A stretch of DNA of 64,000 nucleotides from positions 372,001 to 436,000 of the forward strand of contig NZ_FMCR01000004.1 of assembly GCF_900091575.1 (NCBI RefSeq). The letters run 5' to 3'. How positions within the stretch are numbered: the stretch's first letter is position 1; the number at the start of each line of letters is the position of its first letter. A program made the position numbers and the translations under genes. This DNA is from Micromonospora saelicesensis. Its GTDB lineage: Bacteria > Actinomycetota > Actinomycetes > Mycobacteriales > Micromonosporaceae. The notes beneath the pieces were generated by a model. That model searched no databases. It worked only from the letters and a program-made list of their open reading frames with translations, and was not told the origin of the DNA. This document shows positions 7,521 to 16,800 of the stretch, piece by piece.

Positions 7521-10381
7521 CGGTCACCGCTTCCCCGAGAGTTCTCGCCCACCAGGGCGAGGAACGCGTCCTCCAGGCGCCGCCGAGGCACCACCCGGTC
7601 CACCCCGATGCCGGCGCGCACCAGCTCCGCCACCACCTCGCTGCGGGCCGTGCCGTTGGTGTCGACCACCAGTTGGCCGTCGCTCTCCGGCAACACGCGG
7701 ACCCCGTGCAGCCGGTCCAGCACCGCCCGCGCCGCCACCGGGTCGGTGACGTCGAAGAGCACGCTCGGCGACTCGCCCACGATCTCCTCCACCGGCCCGG
7801 ACGCCACGATCCGGCCCTTGTTCACCACCACCGCGTGCGTGCACGTCTGCTCCACCTCTGCCAGCAGGTGGCTGGAGACCAGCACCGCCCGGCCGTCCGT
7901 GGCGTACCGCTGGAGCACCCGGCGCATCTCGGCGATCTGCGGCGGGTCGAGCCCGTCGGTCGGCTCGTCCAACACCAGCAGTTCGGGGAGACCGAGCATG
8001 GCCTGGGCGATGGCGAGCCGCTGGCGCATCCCGTGGCTGTAGTTCTTGATCCTCCGGTGCACCGAGTCACCCAACCCGGCGATCTCCAGCGCCGCGTCGA
8101 ACTGTGCGTCCTCCCACGGCCGCCCGGTGGCCCGCCAGTACGCCTTCAGGTTGTCCAGACCCGACAGGTGCGGCAGGAAGCCCGGCCCCTCCACCAGCGC
8201 CCCGATCCGGGACAGCACCGGCGAGCCGGGCACCAGCCGACGACCGAAGACGTAGATCTCCCCGGCGGTCGGCTGGGTCAGCCCCATCAGCACCCGCAGG
8301 GTGGTGGTCTTGCCGGCACCGTTCGGGCCGAGCAGACCCACGACCTGACCGGGGTGCACCTCGAAGTCCACGTTCGACACGGCGACGAAACCGTCCGCGT
8401 ACTCCTTGCGCAGCGCGCGCACGGCCAACGGGGTGTCCGCGTACTCCGGGTGCACCGACCGGTCCTGGCGGCGGTGCCGGCGGCGGACCAGGGCGACGAC
8501 CACGACGAGCCCGATCACGATGGCGGCGAGCAGGCCGGCGAGCACCCAGCGCCAGATCGTCGCCGCGGTGGGGATCGGCTCACCGCTGACAGTGGGCAGG
8601 CTGACCGCACCGTCCGCGGCCACCGTGTAGACGGTCGGCGCGGCGGGCGTGGTGTACGCCTGGTCGGAGGTGGCCACCACGAGCCGCAGCCGGTGCCCGG
8701 CCTCCACCCGGCGGACGATCCCGGGCAGCGTCACCGTGACCGGGCGGGCGTCCTGCACCTGCTGCGGCAGGCCGGTGAGCCGGATCGGGGCGACCAGGCC
8801 GTTCGGCAGGGTGGCCGCGCCGTCCGGGTCGACGTCGTAGAGCTTGACGAAGAGCACCGCCTCGCCGGTCGGCGACGCGGCCCGCAGGCTGACGGTGGGC
8901 GCACCGGCCACGTCCACGGCCTCGGTCAGCGGGGTGGACTCGAACTGGGCGTGCTGGCCGGGCACGTCACCGGCCACGCCGTCCAGCAGCGAGGCGAGCC
9001 CGCCGGCGAACGGGATCGAGGAGATGGCGGCCGGGTTGCCGTTCGGCGGGTTCGCGATCGGCTGTGCCGGGCCGGCGACCGTCACCTCCCGGCGGGCGTT
9101 GCCGGTGAGGCCGGGGTAGTCGGCGCGGCGGAAACCGGTGGCGACGAGACCCCGGTCGAGCGCGTCGAAGCCGGCGATCCGCGACCAGGTGAAGTCGTCG
9201 CCGGGCGCGTCGCCCTCGCCCTTGACGTAGTGGTCGAGCCACTGGACGGTCAGGAACTTCACCCGGTCGGAGTCCGAGCGGGGACCACTGCCACCGTCGT
9301 GCCCGCCGGTGAACCAGGCGACCCGTACCGGGGTGCCGGTGGCGGCGATGCCGCGCGCGTTCGCGTCCGCCTCACCGAGCGGGAAGAGGGTGTCCGCCTC
9401 GCCCTGCACCAGCAGGGTGGGGGCCTTGATCCGGTCCAGCACACCGGCCGGGCTGGAGCGGCGCAGCAGGTCCACGGCGGCCTGGTCGGCGCGACCGGTG
9501 GTGGCGATCCGGAGGTACGCGGCGCAGACGTCGGCGGCGAACCGGCCGCAGGACGGGTCGGCGGCACCGGCCGGGGCGCCACCGGGGCCGGTGCCGGGGC
9601 CGGCACCCGGCCCGGGGCTGGGCGGGCCGGCCGACGCCGGTGCGCCCTGCGGCTGGGCGGCGGTCGCGCCGGAGAGCCCGGCCGGGCCGGAGCCCACGTT
9701 GCCGCCGCCGCCGAAGAAGAGGCCGGCCCAGCCCTTCTTGAACACACCCTCGGTCGGCGCTCCGCCGGTGCTCTCCGGCAGGAACGCGCGGGACAGGTCG
9801 TTCCACGTGATCATGGGCACGATCGCGTCGACCCGACGGTCCTGGGCGGCCAACAGCAACGCCAACCCACCGCCGTACGAGCCGCCGACCACACCGACCT
9901 TCGGGTCGCCGGCGGCGTCGGTGCGCACCTCCGGCCGCGCGGCCAGCCAGTCCAGCAGCCGCTCGGCGTCGCGTACCTCGTAGTCCGGGTTGTCCAGGTG
10001 GATCTCACCGCCGCTGCGGCCGAAGCCCCGCGCAGTCCAGGTGAGCACCGCGTAGCCGCGCCCGGCGAACTCCTCCGCGTCGGAGCGCACCGACTCCTTC
10101 GTGCCGCCGAACCCGTGCGCCAGCAGCACCGCCGGCACCTTCCGACCGGACGAGGCGTCGTCCGGCAGGTAGAGGGTGGTGTCCAGGTTCACCGGTTGGT
10201 CACCGGACGGTCCGGAGCGGACGGTGAGCATCGCGCTCTCGGTGCGTACGCCCGGCCCCTGTGGCCACACCGCCCAGGTCACGGCGGCGGCCAACAGCAC
10301 GACGACCACTGCGGCGGCGATCGCCCGGCGGCGGGTGGGAAGGGCACGCCGGAACCACGCGGCCGGCGACGGCGATGTCAT
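7517..10381 (-). CDS. Alpha/beta hydrolase (CocE/NonD-like) fused to an ABC ATPase
   Basis: A 954-residue two-enzyme fusion. Order: cytoplasmic N-terminus, TM helix (about 20-38), alpha/beta-hydrolase domain (about 55-400), jelly-roll-like C-terminal domain of the X-Pro dipeptidyl-peptidase type (about 430-600), TM helix (about 608-633), then a complete ABC ATPase. The putative triad is Ser168 in GGSYGGG, Asp330 in QGEADTLF and His361 in TGGHDGG. The ATPase has Walker A GPNGAGKT (685-692), signature YSHGMRQ (781-787) and Walker B LLVLDEP (801-807). Topology puts the hydrolase outside and the ATPase inside. A glycine/proline-rich insert (about 225-275) interrupts the hydrolase. It is coupled to a permease, so it forms an exporter with an attached extracytoplasmic hydrolase. 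Confidence 0.88.
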   Translation of the reverse strand: MTSPSPAAWFRRALPTRRRAIAAAVVVVLLAAAVTWAVWPQGPGVRTESAMLTVRSGPSGDQPVNLDTTLYLPDDASSGRKVPAVLLAHGFGGTKESVRSDAEEFAGRGYAVLTWTARGFGRSGGEIHLDNPDYEVRDAERLLDWLAARPEVRTDAAGDPKVGVVGGSYGGGLALLLAAQDRRVDAIVPMITWNDLSRAFLPESTGGAPTEGVFKKGWAGLFFGGGGNVGSGPAGLSGATAAQPQGAPASAGPPSPGPGAGPGTGPGGAPAGAADPSCGRFAADVCAAYLRIATTGRADQAAVDLLRRSSPAGVLDRIKAPTLLVQGEADTLFPLGEADANARGIAATGTPVRVAWFTGGHDGGSGPRSDSDRVKFLTVQWLDHYVKGEGDAPGDDFTWSRIAGFDALDRGLVATGFRRADYPGLTGNARREVTVAGPAQPIANPPNGNPAAISSIPFAGGLASLLDGVAGDVPGQHAQFESTPLTEAVDVAGAPTVSLRAASPTGEAVLFVKLYDVDPDGAATLPNGLVAPIRLTGLPQQVQDARPVTVTLPGIVRRVEAGHRLRLVVATSDQAYTTPAAPTVYTVAADGAVSLPTVSGEPIPTAATIWRWVLAGLLAAIVIGLVVVVALVRRRHRRQDRSVHPEYADTPLAVRALRKEYADGFVAVSNVDFEVHPGQVVGLLGPNGAGKTTTLRVLMGLTQPTAGEIYVFGRRLVPGSPVLSRIGALVEGPGFLPHLSGLDNLKAYWRATGRPWEDAQFDAALEIAGLGDSVHRRIKNYSHGMRQRLAIAQAMLGLPELLVLDEPTDGLDPPQIAEMRRVLQRYATDGRAVLVSSHLLAEVEQTCTHAVVVNKGRIVASGPVEEIVGESPSVLFDVTDPVAARAVLDRLHGVRVLPESDGQLVVDTNGTARSEVVAELVRAGIGVDRVVPRRRLEDAFLALVGENSRGSGDR

Positions 10382-10753
10382 GCGGCACACGGTACGGCCC
10401 ACAGCCTGAGCGTTGGCTGAGATCCGCCGTACGTCCGTCCGGTTGCCCCGATCGGTGCGCAGTGGGGTGCGAGCGCGCACCGATCGACGCGGCACAGTGA
10501 GTTGAGTTCGGATCCCGTGAATTCCGATCTTCCGCGGATATCCACCTCGATCCCTCCATGTCACACCCACAGCTGACACAGAGCGTGCCGGTAACGCGGA
10601 CAAATGGTGACATGGCTCGAAGTGACGCGAACCTGACTAACCGAGGTGGGTCTGCCCAGGCGGGGGTTCGATTAGTTTTCCGGTCCGGTGCACGGGACTT
10701 GTCGGCCAGCCCGACGCCGCGCCGATCAGCGCCCCACGCCGGAGGAGACACAC
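10382..10753. promoter_or_regulatory. Divergent intergenic region with a 12-bp inverted repeat
   Basis: This 372-bp non-coding stretch separates the hydrolase-ABC operon (minus) from the conservon operon (plus) and must hold both promoters. Its clearest structure is a perfect 12-bp inverted repeat, CGATCGGTGCGC at 10449-10460 and GCGCACCGATCG at 10475-10486, with a 14-nt loop. It lies 68 bp upstream of the hydrolase start. GGAGGAG at 10741-10747 is the ribosome binding site of the gene at 10754. I see no convincing -35/-10 pair and no small gene. Confidence 0.5.
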
Positions 10754-11932
10754 ATGACAGTCCCCGCGCCGCGGGCCCGTCGACGGCCGTCCACGCTGGG
10801 CCGGCTGCTGCCCCTGCTGCTCATCGGAGCGCTGCTGGCACCGCTGGGCCTGCTCGTCACGTCGAACTGGCGGCAGGTCACCGACGACCGGGACCTCGCC
10901 GCCCGGGAACGGCTCGGCGTGCAGTACCTCACCGCGCTGGCGGCGGTCACCGACGCCCTCGTGGAGGCCCAGTCCAACGCGGTCAACGGTCGCCCCGTCG
11001 CCCGGGAGGCGTTGAACGGGGCGGTCGAAAAGGCCGCCGAGGTGGACGCCCGCATCGGCGGGGAGCTGCTCAGCCAGGAACGCTGGGCCGGCGTACGGGC
11101 CAAGCTGGAGGCGCTGCGCGGCCGCAGCGCCACCGACCCCGAGGCCGCCTACACCGCTTACGGCGAGGTCTCCGACCTGCTGCTGGCCCTGCACCGGAAA
11201 GTGCGGGAGAGCTCCGGGCTGGTCCGCGACCCCGAGGCCGACTCCTTCTTCCTCCAGGACAGCGCCGGCGAGGAACTGCCCGAGGCGGTGGTGGCCGCCG
11301 GCCGGCTGGCCGACCTGGCCACGCTGGTCTCCCGCCGGCCGGCCGCCGAGCAGCCACGCGGCCTGCTGGAGCTGACCGGCCTGCGGGTGTCCGCCCTGGC
11401 CCCCGCCGCCGATCTCGTCGACAACCTTCGCTCGGCCGTGGACGGTTCGGAGAGCACCGACCTCGGTGCCAACGTGCTGACCCCGCTGGACACCTACCAG
11501 CGTTCGGTGGAGGCGCTTGCCGCGTACTCCGTGCCGGGCAAGGACACCGGCGTGGTCAACCCGGGCCAGTTGAGTGCCGCGGCGCTCAACTCGCACCGCT
11601 CTGCCCGCCAACTTCAGCCGGTCATCCTCACCGAACTGGACGCGGTGCTGGCCGAGCGCATCGACCGGCTCGACCGGGACCGCTGGCTGACCGCCGGGGC
11701 GGGTGTCGTCGCCGTCCTGCTGTTGGGCTGGCTCGCCGCGTTGCTGGTCGCCGCCGGTCGCCGGGCACAACGGCGGGCCGCCCTGGCCGCGACCCACGCG
11801 GAAAGTCCCGACACCCCGCCGCAGCGTGACCCGTGGCAACCGCCGGCCGACGAGCCGCGCGCGCTGCAACCGGTCGGCGCGGCCCGTGACCCGGAGACCG
11901 CACAGTGGGGGGCATTCGATGCTGCTCGGTAG
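10754..11932 (+). CDS. Membrane-anchored helical sensor-like protein upstream of cvnA
   Basis: A 392-residue protein with a TM helix at about 18-38, a long extracytoplasmic all-helical domain (about 45-300), a second TM helix (about 316-337) and a short cytoplasmic tail. The layout resembles the four-helix sensory modules of chemoreceptors and kinases, but there is no HAMP, kinase or receptor signalling domain. It overlaps cvnA by 14 bp, so it is co-expressed and may be a co-sensor for the kinase-like CvnA. The start is fixed by GGAGGAG 6-8 nt upstream. No named family is recognised with certainty. Confidence 0.7.
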   Translation: MTVPAPRARRRPSTLGRLLPLLLIGALLAPLGLLVTSNWRQVTDDRDLAARERLGVQYLTALAAVTDALVEAQSNAVNGRPVAREALNGAVEKAAEVDARIGGELLSQERWAGVRAKLEALRGRSATDPEAAYTAYGEVSDLLLALHRKVRESSGLVRDPEADSFFLQDSAGEELPEAVVAAGRLADLATLVSRRPAAEQPRGLLELTGLRVSALAPAADLVDNLRSAVDGSESTDLGANVLTPLDTYQRSVEALAAYSVPGKDTGVVNPGQLSAAALNSHRSARQLQPVILTELDAVLAERIDRLDRDRWLTAGAGVVAVLLLGWLAALLVAAGRRAQRRAALAATHAESPDTPPQRDPWQPPADEPRALQPVGAARDPETAQWGAFDAAR

Positions 11933-14537
11933 GCTCCGGATCCGCGGCAAGCTCGCGCTGCTCGTGGTGATTCCGCTGCTCAGCATGGTCGGCCTGGCCG
12001 TGCCGGTGATGCTCGACCGGGTCACCGCGGCACAGCGGGCCGGCGACACCGCCGAACGGGTCCGGCTCGCCAGCCGGGTCGGCAGCCTGGTCCAGGACCT
12101 CCAGCAGGAACGCATCCTCTCCGTCGGCTTCCTGCTCGGCCGGGTCGAACGCAGTGAGCTGGTCCGTAAGTCCGCCGACGTGGACGACCGGGTGGCCGAC
12201 CTGCGGGCGGCGCGGAGCGACGCGCTGACCGACGAGGTCGACCGCGCCCTCGACGGCGTGTCCAGCCTCGTCGAGCTGCGCACGGCCGTCCTGGCCGGGG
12301 CCGCCAAACCGGGTCAGGTGATGGACGCCTTCGGCCCGGTCAACAAGGGGATCATCGAGTCGCTGCGGCTGGTGGTCGGGGTGGACACCGACACGTTGCC
12401 GGGCCGTCAGGTGCTCGCCCTCGACGGGCTGCTCCGCGCCGACGAGGGCCTGGGCACCTGCGCCACCCTGAGCCTGTTGGTCAAGGCGATCGGCACCCCG
12501 GACACCACCGCCGGGTACGTGGCGTGCATCGCCGCGCTCATGGTCGACAACTCGCGCTTCCGCAGCCTGATCACGCCCGAGCAGCTCAAGGTGGCCCAGC
12601 TCAACGACGCCGCCGTGGCCGCGCGTACCCAACCCGACTTCCTGGTCAGAAGCGCCCGCGATCCGGCGGCCGCGGTCAGCGATGTGACGATCGAGGCGCT
12701 GTTCCCGGCCGTCCGCACGATGATCCGGCTCGGCCAGTTCGTCGAGAAGAAGCTGATCGCCGACGTGCTCGCCGAGGTGACGGCCGAGCAGCAGCGCGCG
12801 CTGACCGCCGCGTACCTGGTCGGTGCCGCGGCCGCGTTGATCCTGACGCTGGTGGTGCTGCTCAGCGTGGCGGTGGCGCGGACGGTGGCCCGACCGCTGA
12901 CCCGACTCACCCGCTCGGCCGACCGGGTCGCCCGGGTCGCCGAGGCGGAGCTGGTCCGGGTCACCGACGACGAGGCGGAGAGACCCCAAGCGGTCCGGCT
13001 GGAGCCGGTGGACATCCGCGCCAACGACGAGATCGGCGACCTGGCGCGGGCCTTCGACCGGGTGCAGAACACCGCGGCGCAACTGGTCGAGCGGCAGGTC
13101 GCCGGCCGGCGCAACGTGGCGCAGATGTTCGGCCACGTCGGACGGCGTACCCAGAACCTGGTGGGTCGGCAGATCGCGCTGATCGACCGGCTGGAGCAGC
13201 AGGAGGCCGACCCGGGCCGCCTGGAGCACCTGTACCGACTCGACCACATCTCCAGCCGGTTGCGGCGCAACGCCGGCAGCCTCGTGGTGCTCTCCGGCTC
13301 GGCCGGGGCCGACGCGCACACCGCGCCGGTGCCGCTGGCCGACGTGGTCCGGTTGGCGCTCGGTGAGATCGAGGACTACACCCGGGTGGAGGTGCAGGTG
13401 CCAGCGGGTGTCTCGGCCGCGCCGGCGGTGGTCGGTGACCTCGTCCTGGCGCTGGCCGAGCTGATGGAGAACGCCACAGTCTTCTCCCCGCCGCACACCC
13501 GGGTGCTGGTGGCCGCCGAGACGTCCGGTATCGGCGCACGGCTCACAGTGGTGGACCACGGCATCGGCATGAGCGAGCAACGCCTGGCTGAGGAGAACGC
13601 CCGGTTGACCCGCCGGGAACGGCTCGACCTCGCCCCGACCGAGGTGCTCGGTCTCTTCGTGGTGGGCCGGTTGGCCCGTCGGCACGGCTGGCAGGTCGCC
13701 CTGGCGGCCACCGGCGGCGGAGGGGTGACCGCACAGCTGGAGATCCCGTCGACGTCGCTGGTGCTGCGCCGCGCCGACCGCGCCGGGGCCACAGTGGCCC
13801 GCGCCGCGGTGCCGGATCGGGACCGGCGTACGACGGCGACGCCCAACCCCGAGCACGAAGCGCGGCCCAGCGCGCTGGCCGTCGCCGCGCCGGCCCGCTT
13901 CGACTCGGATCTGCTGAGCCGGGCCACCCTCAGCCTGGACGCCGGCCCTTCCTGGAACGCGTTCGGTCGGGGCCAGCCGGAGCAGGCCGTTCCCGAACCC
14001 CAGAGCCCCGAACCGGTGGGCAAGCCGGGCGGGTCACGGGTGCGGCAGCGGGTTCCCGGGGCGACGCTGCACGCCACCGCCCCGACGACCCGGCCGGTGG
14101 ACGCCACCGGCGCGGACCCCGCCGCCGCCCGCGCGCTGGTCGAGGCCTTCCAAGCCGGTGTACGCCGCGCAGAGCTGCACGTGGCGCCGGGCCTGGACGG
14201 CACGACGGCGCGGACGGCCAGCGACCCGACGGCCAGCGCCGGGGCGGCCGTGGTGGACTTGGGCACGACCGTCGACCTGCCCAGCACCCCGGGAGGCGCC
14301 GGCCCCACGGTGCCGCGTGGTGGTGGCTCGACCGATGCCGCACCGGAGCGGCCCCGGTTGAGTCGACGGGTGCCGGGAGCGAACCTCACCGCCACCCCGG
14401 TCTGCCAACCGCCCAGCACCCACCTCGGTGACCCGGCCGAGGTCCGCGACCTCATCAGCGAGTTCGAGGCGGGCGTCGCCCGCGCTCTCCGCGAAGTCAG
14501 CCCCGACCACCGGAACGAAGAAGGATCATCACGGTGA
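11919..14537 (+). CDS. cvnA: Conservon sensor histidine-kinase-like protein CvnA
   Basis: An 872-residue membrane protein. TM1 at about 14-34 is followed by a nitrate/nitrite-sensing (NIT)-type helical domain with LVQDLQQERILSVGFLLGR. TM2 (about 297-318), HAMP (about 320-395), a DHp-like helix pair (GRRTQNLVGRQIALIDRLEQ, RLDHISSRLRRNAGSL) and an HATPase_c domain (about 500-610; N-box ELMENATVFSP, DHGIGM) come next. The last 250 residues are disordered with an RxRVPGA(N/T)L motif repeated near 712 and 815, as in Streptomyces CvnA proteins. Cvn systems are described as membrane complexes resembling eukaryotic GPCR/G-protein modules. It heads the cvnABCD operon, with GTGA overlap to cvnB. Confidence 0.9.
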   Translation: MLLGRLRIRGKLALLVVIPLLSMVGLAVPVMLDRVTAAQRAGDTAERVRLASRVGSLVQDLQQERILSVGFLLGRVERSELVRKSADVDDRVADLRAARSDALTDEVDRALDGVSSLVELRTAVLAGAAKPGQVMDAFGPVNKGIIESLRLVVGVDTDTLPGRQVLALDGLLRADEGLGTCATLSLLVKAIGTPDTTAGYVACIAALMVDNSRFRSLITPEQLKVAQLNDAAVAARTQPDFLVRSARDPAAAVSDVTIEALFPAVRTMIRLGQFVEKKLIADVLAEVTAEQQRALTAAYLVGAAAALILTLVVLLSVAVARTVARPLTRLTRSADRVARVAEAELVRVTDDEAERPQAVRLEPVDIRANDEIGDLARAFDRVQNTAAQLVERQVAGRRNVAQMFGHVGRRTQNLVGRQIALIDRLEQQEADPGRLEHLYRLDHISSRLRRNAGSLVVLSGSAGADAHTAPVPLADVVRLALGEIEDYTRVEVQVPAGVSAAPAVVGDLVLALAELMENATVFSPPHTRVLVAAETSGIGARLTVVDHGIGMSEQRLAEENARLTRRERLDLAPTEVLGLFVVGRLARRHGWQVALAATGGGGVTAQLEIPSTSLVLRRADRAGATVARAAVPDRDRRTTATPNPEHEARPSALAVAAPARFDSDLLSRATLSLDAGPSWNAFGRGQPEQAVPEPQSPEPVGKPGGSRVRQRVPGATLHATAPTTRPVDATGADPAAARALVEAFQAGVRRAELHVAPGLDGTTARTASDPTASAGAAVVDLGTTVDLPSTPGGAGPTVPRGGGSTDAAPERPRLSRRVPGANLTATPVCQPPSTHLGDPAEVRDLISEFEAGVARALREVSPDHRNEEGSSR

Positions 14538-15007
14538 CCAGCCCCTTCCTGCACGACAATGTCGACCAGAGTCAGCCCAGCGCCAACGGGGACCTGAGCC
14601 CGGAGGCCCGTACGTTCAACTGGCTGCTGGACTCCTTCACCTCCAGCACCGCCGGGGTCCTGGAGGCGATCGCGGTCTCCTCGGACGGTCTGCTGATGGC
14701 CATGTCCGCGATCAAGGATCGGTCCAACGCGGAGCGGTTGGCCGCCGTCGTGTCCGGAATGACCAGCCTCGCCGGTGGGGCCGCCAGTTGGTACGCCCTC
14801 GGCGGCCTGAACCGGGTGATCGTCGACATGGCCGACGGCTACCTGCTGATCAGCGCGATCAGCAGCGGTTCCGTGCTCGGGGTGGTCGCCGACCGTTCGG
14901 CGAACCTGGGCACCGTCGCGTACGAGATGACGCTCTTCGCCGGGCGGGCCGGTGGCGCCCTGACCCCGCGGCTGATCGTCGAATTGAAGAACGCCGTTCA
15001 GCAGTGA
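14534..15007 (+). CDS. cvnB: Conservon roadblock/LC7 protein CvnB
   Basis: A 157-residue roadblock/LC7 domain protein: FNWLLDSFTSSTAGVLEAIAVSSDGLLMAMS is the typical opening helix and first strand. In MglA/MglB-like systems this fold acts as a GTPase regulator, and CvnB is the corresponding member of conservons. It is expected to partner the GTPase CvnD at the membrane. The GTG start at 14534 overlaps the cvnA stop (GTGA) with AAGGA upstream; the stop overlaps the cvnC start the same way. Full length and intact. Confidence 0.93.
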   Translation: MTSPFLHDNVDQSQPSANGDLSPEARTFNWLLDSFTSSTAGVLEAIAVSSDGLLMAMSAIKDRSNAERLAAVVSGMTSLAGGAASWYALGGLNRVIVDMADGYLLISAISSGSVLGVVADRSANLGTVAYEMTLFAGRAGGALTPRLIVELKNAVQQ

Positions 15008-15492
15008 CCCCCGACGTCGCCGGCGAGGATCCGGATCCGGACCCGAGGGTTCGGATCCGCCCGTACCTGCGCACGTCACCCCCGACCGGGGTGGGCGCGG
15101 CGGCGACACCGGCGCTGCCCGAGCCGGAGCCGGACGGGGACCAACCGGCCGGTCCCCGTCCGTTCGTGCTCACCTCCGGGCGGGTCGCGGGTGCCGACCC
15201 GGCGATCGGGCTGGAGACCCAGGTGACCGTCCGCGTGGACAGCGGCTGGTGGGCCGGCTCACCCGGCGCCCTGCTGGCACCGGAACTTCAGACCATCATC
15301 GCGCTCTGCGCCGAGCCGATCTCGGTGGCCGAGATCTCGGCCCGCGCCCGACTGCACTTCGGCGTGACGCGGGTCCTGGTCGGCGACCTACGCGCCGCCG
15401 GGCACCTGGACGTGCACGTGACCGACACCGACGACGCTGTCGACCCCGATCTCATCCTGCGAGTGATTGATGGACTCCGTGCGATCTCCTGA
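15004..15492 (+). CDS. cvnC: Conservon DUF742 protein CvnC
   Basis: A 162-residue DUF742 protein. The N-terminus is acidic and proline-rich (DPDPDPRVRIRPYLRTS). The core is a winged-helix-like segment (LLAPELQTIIALCAEPISVAEISARARLHFGVTRVLVGDLRAAGHLDVH). DUF742 proteins are the third component of cvn operons. Winged-helix character suggests protein or nucleic-acid contact, but the biochemical role is unresolved. GTG start at 15004 by GTGA overlap with cvnB; it overlaps the cvnD start by 23 bp. Confidence 0.92.
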   Translation: MTPDVAGEDPDPDPRVRIRPYLRTSPPTGVGAAATPALPEPEPDGDQPAGPRPFVLTSGRVAGADPAIGLETQVTVRVDSGWWAGSPGALLAPELQTIIALCAEPISVAEISARARLHFGVTRVLVGDLRAAGHLDVHVTDTDDAVDPDLILRVIDGLRAIS

Positions 15493-16225
15493 ATGGCCGG
15501 TCGCCCCGCTCGGCGGGGTCGCCGCGAACAGCGCCGCCGCCCGTTACGGCATGTCCTCGGGCACCGGGCCGATAGTCGGGCGGGCGGGCCCACCGCCGAC
15601 CGCACCGCCTCCGTACCGGCCCTCGTCCGGTGCGGCGTCGGTCCCTTCGCCCGGTAAGCCGGCCGCACCGCCGATCCCGGTCAAGATCCTGGTGGCCGGT
15701 GGGTTCGGGGTGGGCAAGACCACCACCGTGGGTGCGATCTCCGAGATCGCGCCCCTGACCACCGAGGCCGAGATGACCACCGCCGGGATTGGCGTGGACG
15801 ACCCGGGTGCCCGGTCCACCAAGACCACCACCACGGTGGCGATGGATTTCGGCTGCGTGACGATCGACCGCAGCCTGAAGCTCTACCTGTTCGGCACGCC
15901 GGGGCAGACCCGGTTCGGCTTCATGTGGGACGACCTGGCCCGGGGAGCGCTCGGCGCGCTGGTGGTGGTGGACAGCGCCCGGCTGGACGACTGTTTCCCG
16001 GCCATCGACTTCTTCGAGCGGGCCGGGCTGCCGTTCGTCGTCGGGGTCAACGCCTTCGACGGGCGGCTGGCCCTGGAACTCGGCGAGATCCGGTGGGCGC
16101 TGGCCATCGGTGATCATGTACCCCTGGTGCAGTTCGATGCCCGCGACCGGCTCTCGGTGCGGGACGCACTACTGGTCGTCCTGGACCGCGCGCTGGACCG
16201 CGCTACCCGGGACAGGAGGGCCTGA
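15470..16225 (+). CDS. cvnD: Conservon Ras-like GTPase CvnD
   Basis: A 251-residue small GTPase-like protein of the conservon/MglA type. The P-loop GGFGVGKT is at 77-84, the switch-II equivalent TPGQ at 143-146, and NAFDG occupies the NKxD position (imperfect match). The first 70 residues are a proline/alanine/serine-rich extension absent from minimal GTPases. CvnD is thought to cycle under control of CvnB and to signal from the CvnA membrane complex. ATG at 15470 and TTG at 15467 are both possible; a GTG nine bases further is also in frame. Confidence 0.9.
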   Translation: MDSVRSPEWPVAPLGGVAANSAAARYGMSSGTGPIVGRAGPPPTAPPPYRPSSGAASVPSPGKPAAPPIPVKILVAGGFGVGKTTTVGAISEIAPLTTEAEMTTAGIGVDDPGARSTKTTTTVAMDFGCVTIDRSLKLYLFGTPGQTRFGFMWDDLARGALGALVVVDSARLDDCFPAIDFFERAGLPFVVGVNAFDGRLALELGEIRWALAIGDHVPLVQFDARDRLSVRDALLVVLDRALDRATRDRRA

Positions 16226-16263
16226 GCCGACCAGCTCCGGCCGTGGCGGGAAGAGGTGATCTG

Positions 16264-16764
16264 GTGAGGGGCGACCTGGACGAGACGCTGGCCCGGCTGG
16301 CCCGACGTGAGGAGGCGTCGCGCCGTCGGGCCGCCGACCGTGACGACACCACCGCACCGTCGAGCCCGCCCGGCCTCGGCGGCGACACCCGCAACGCCCG
16401 GTCGGGCCGGCACGCGGGGGTGGAGGCCCCGAGCGAGGTGGCCGGATGGGGGCCGGTCGAAGAGGTGGCCGAGGCGGTCCGCCAGGTCGTCGGGGCCTAC
16501 CCCGGGCTGGCGGTGACCGTGCAGGTGGAGCACGCCGGGCGGACGTACCCGATGCGGGTCTCCTGGAACGGGCCTGCCGTCACGGTCGGACCGGTTCCCC
16601 CGCCGACGCCGGTGGAACCCCCGCCGGCCTGGCCGCTCTCCGGCCGGACGGTGCCCGCCTGGGCACCCGGTCCGGACGGGTTGGCCCCGGACCCGGCGGC
16701 CCGGTTGGCCGAGCTGATCCGGCGCGACCCGACGCTGTTGGACGAGCTGGATCCGCGGCGCTGA
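16264..16764 (+). CDS. Hypothetical protein between cvnD and the AAA+ gene
   Basis: A 166-residue protein. The N-terminal 55 residues are charged and helical (DLDETLARLARREEASRRRAADRDD). A compact domain follows (about 58-100, GWGPVEEVAEAVRQVVGAYPGLAVTVQVE and RTYPMRVSWNG), then a proline-rich stretch and a C-terminal helix. No family is recognised. I prefer the GTG at 16264, which has AAGAGGTG upstream; GTG at 16243 is an alternative. It sits 38 bp after cvnD and 36 bp before the AAA+ gene, all on one strand, so it likely belongs to the same transcript. Confidence 0.6.
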   Translation: MRGDLDETLARLARREEASRRRAADRDDTTAPSSPPGLGGDTRNARSGRHAGVEAPSEVAGWGPVEEVAEAVRQVVGAYPGLAVTVQVEHAGRTYPMRVSWNGPAVTVGPVPPPTPVEPPPAWPLSGRTVPAWAPGPDGLAPDPAARLAELIRRDPTLLDELDPRR

Positions 16765-16800
16765 CCGGCGGGGCTGGCTGCCGGCGGCTACGGTCGGGCA

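Noticed and set aside
7673..10420. A 915-codon open frame on the plus strand, antisense to the hydrolase-ABC fusion
   Set aside because: Its composition (Arg/Gly/His/Gln-rich, no domain motif) is that of a GC-rich shadow frame, while the minus strand encodes an intact multi-domain enzyme.
11628..13856. A 742-codon open frame antisense to cvnA
   Set aside because: Low-complexity shadow frame with no recognisable domain, opposite a conserved NIT/HAMP/HATPase protein.
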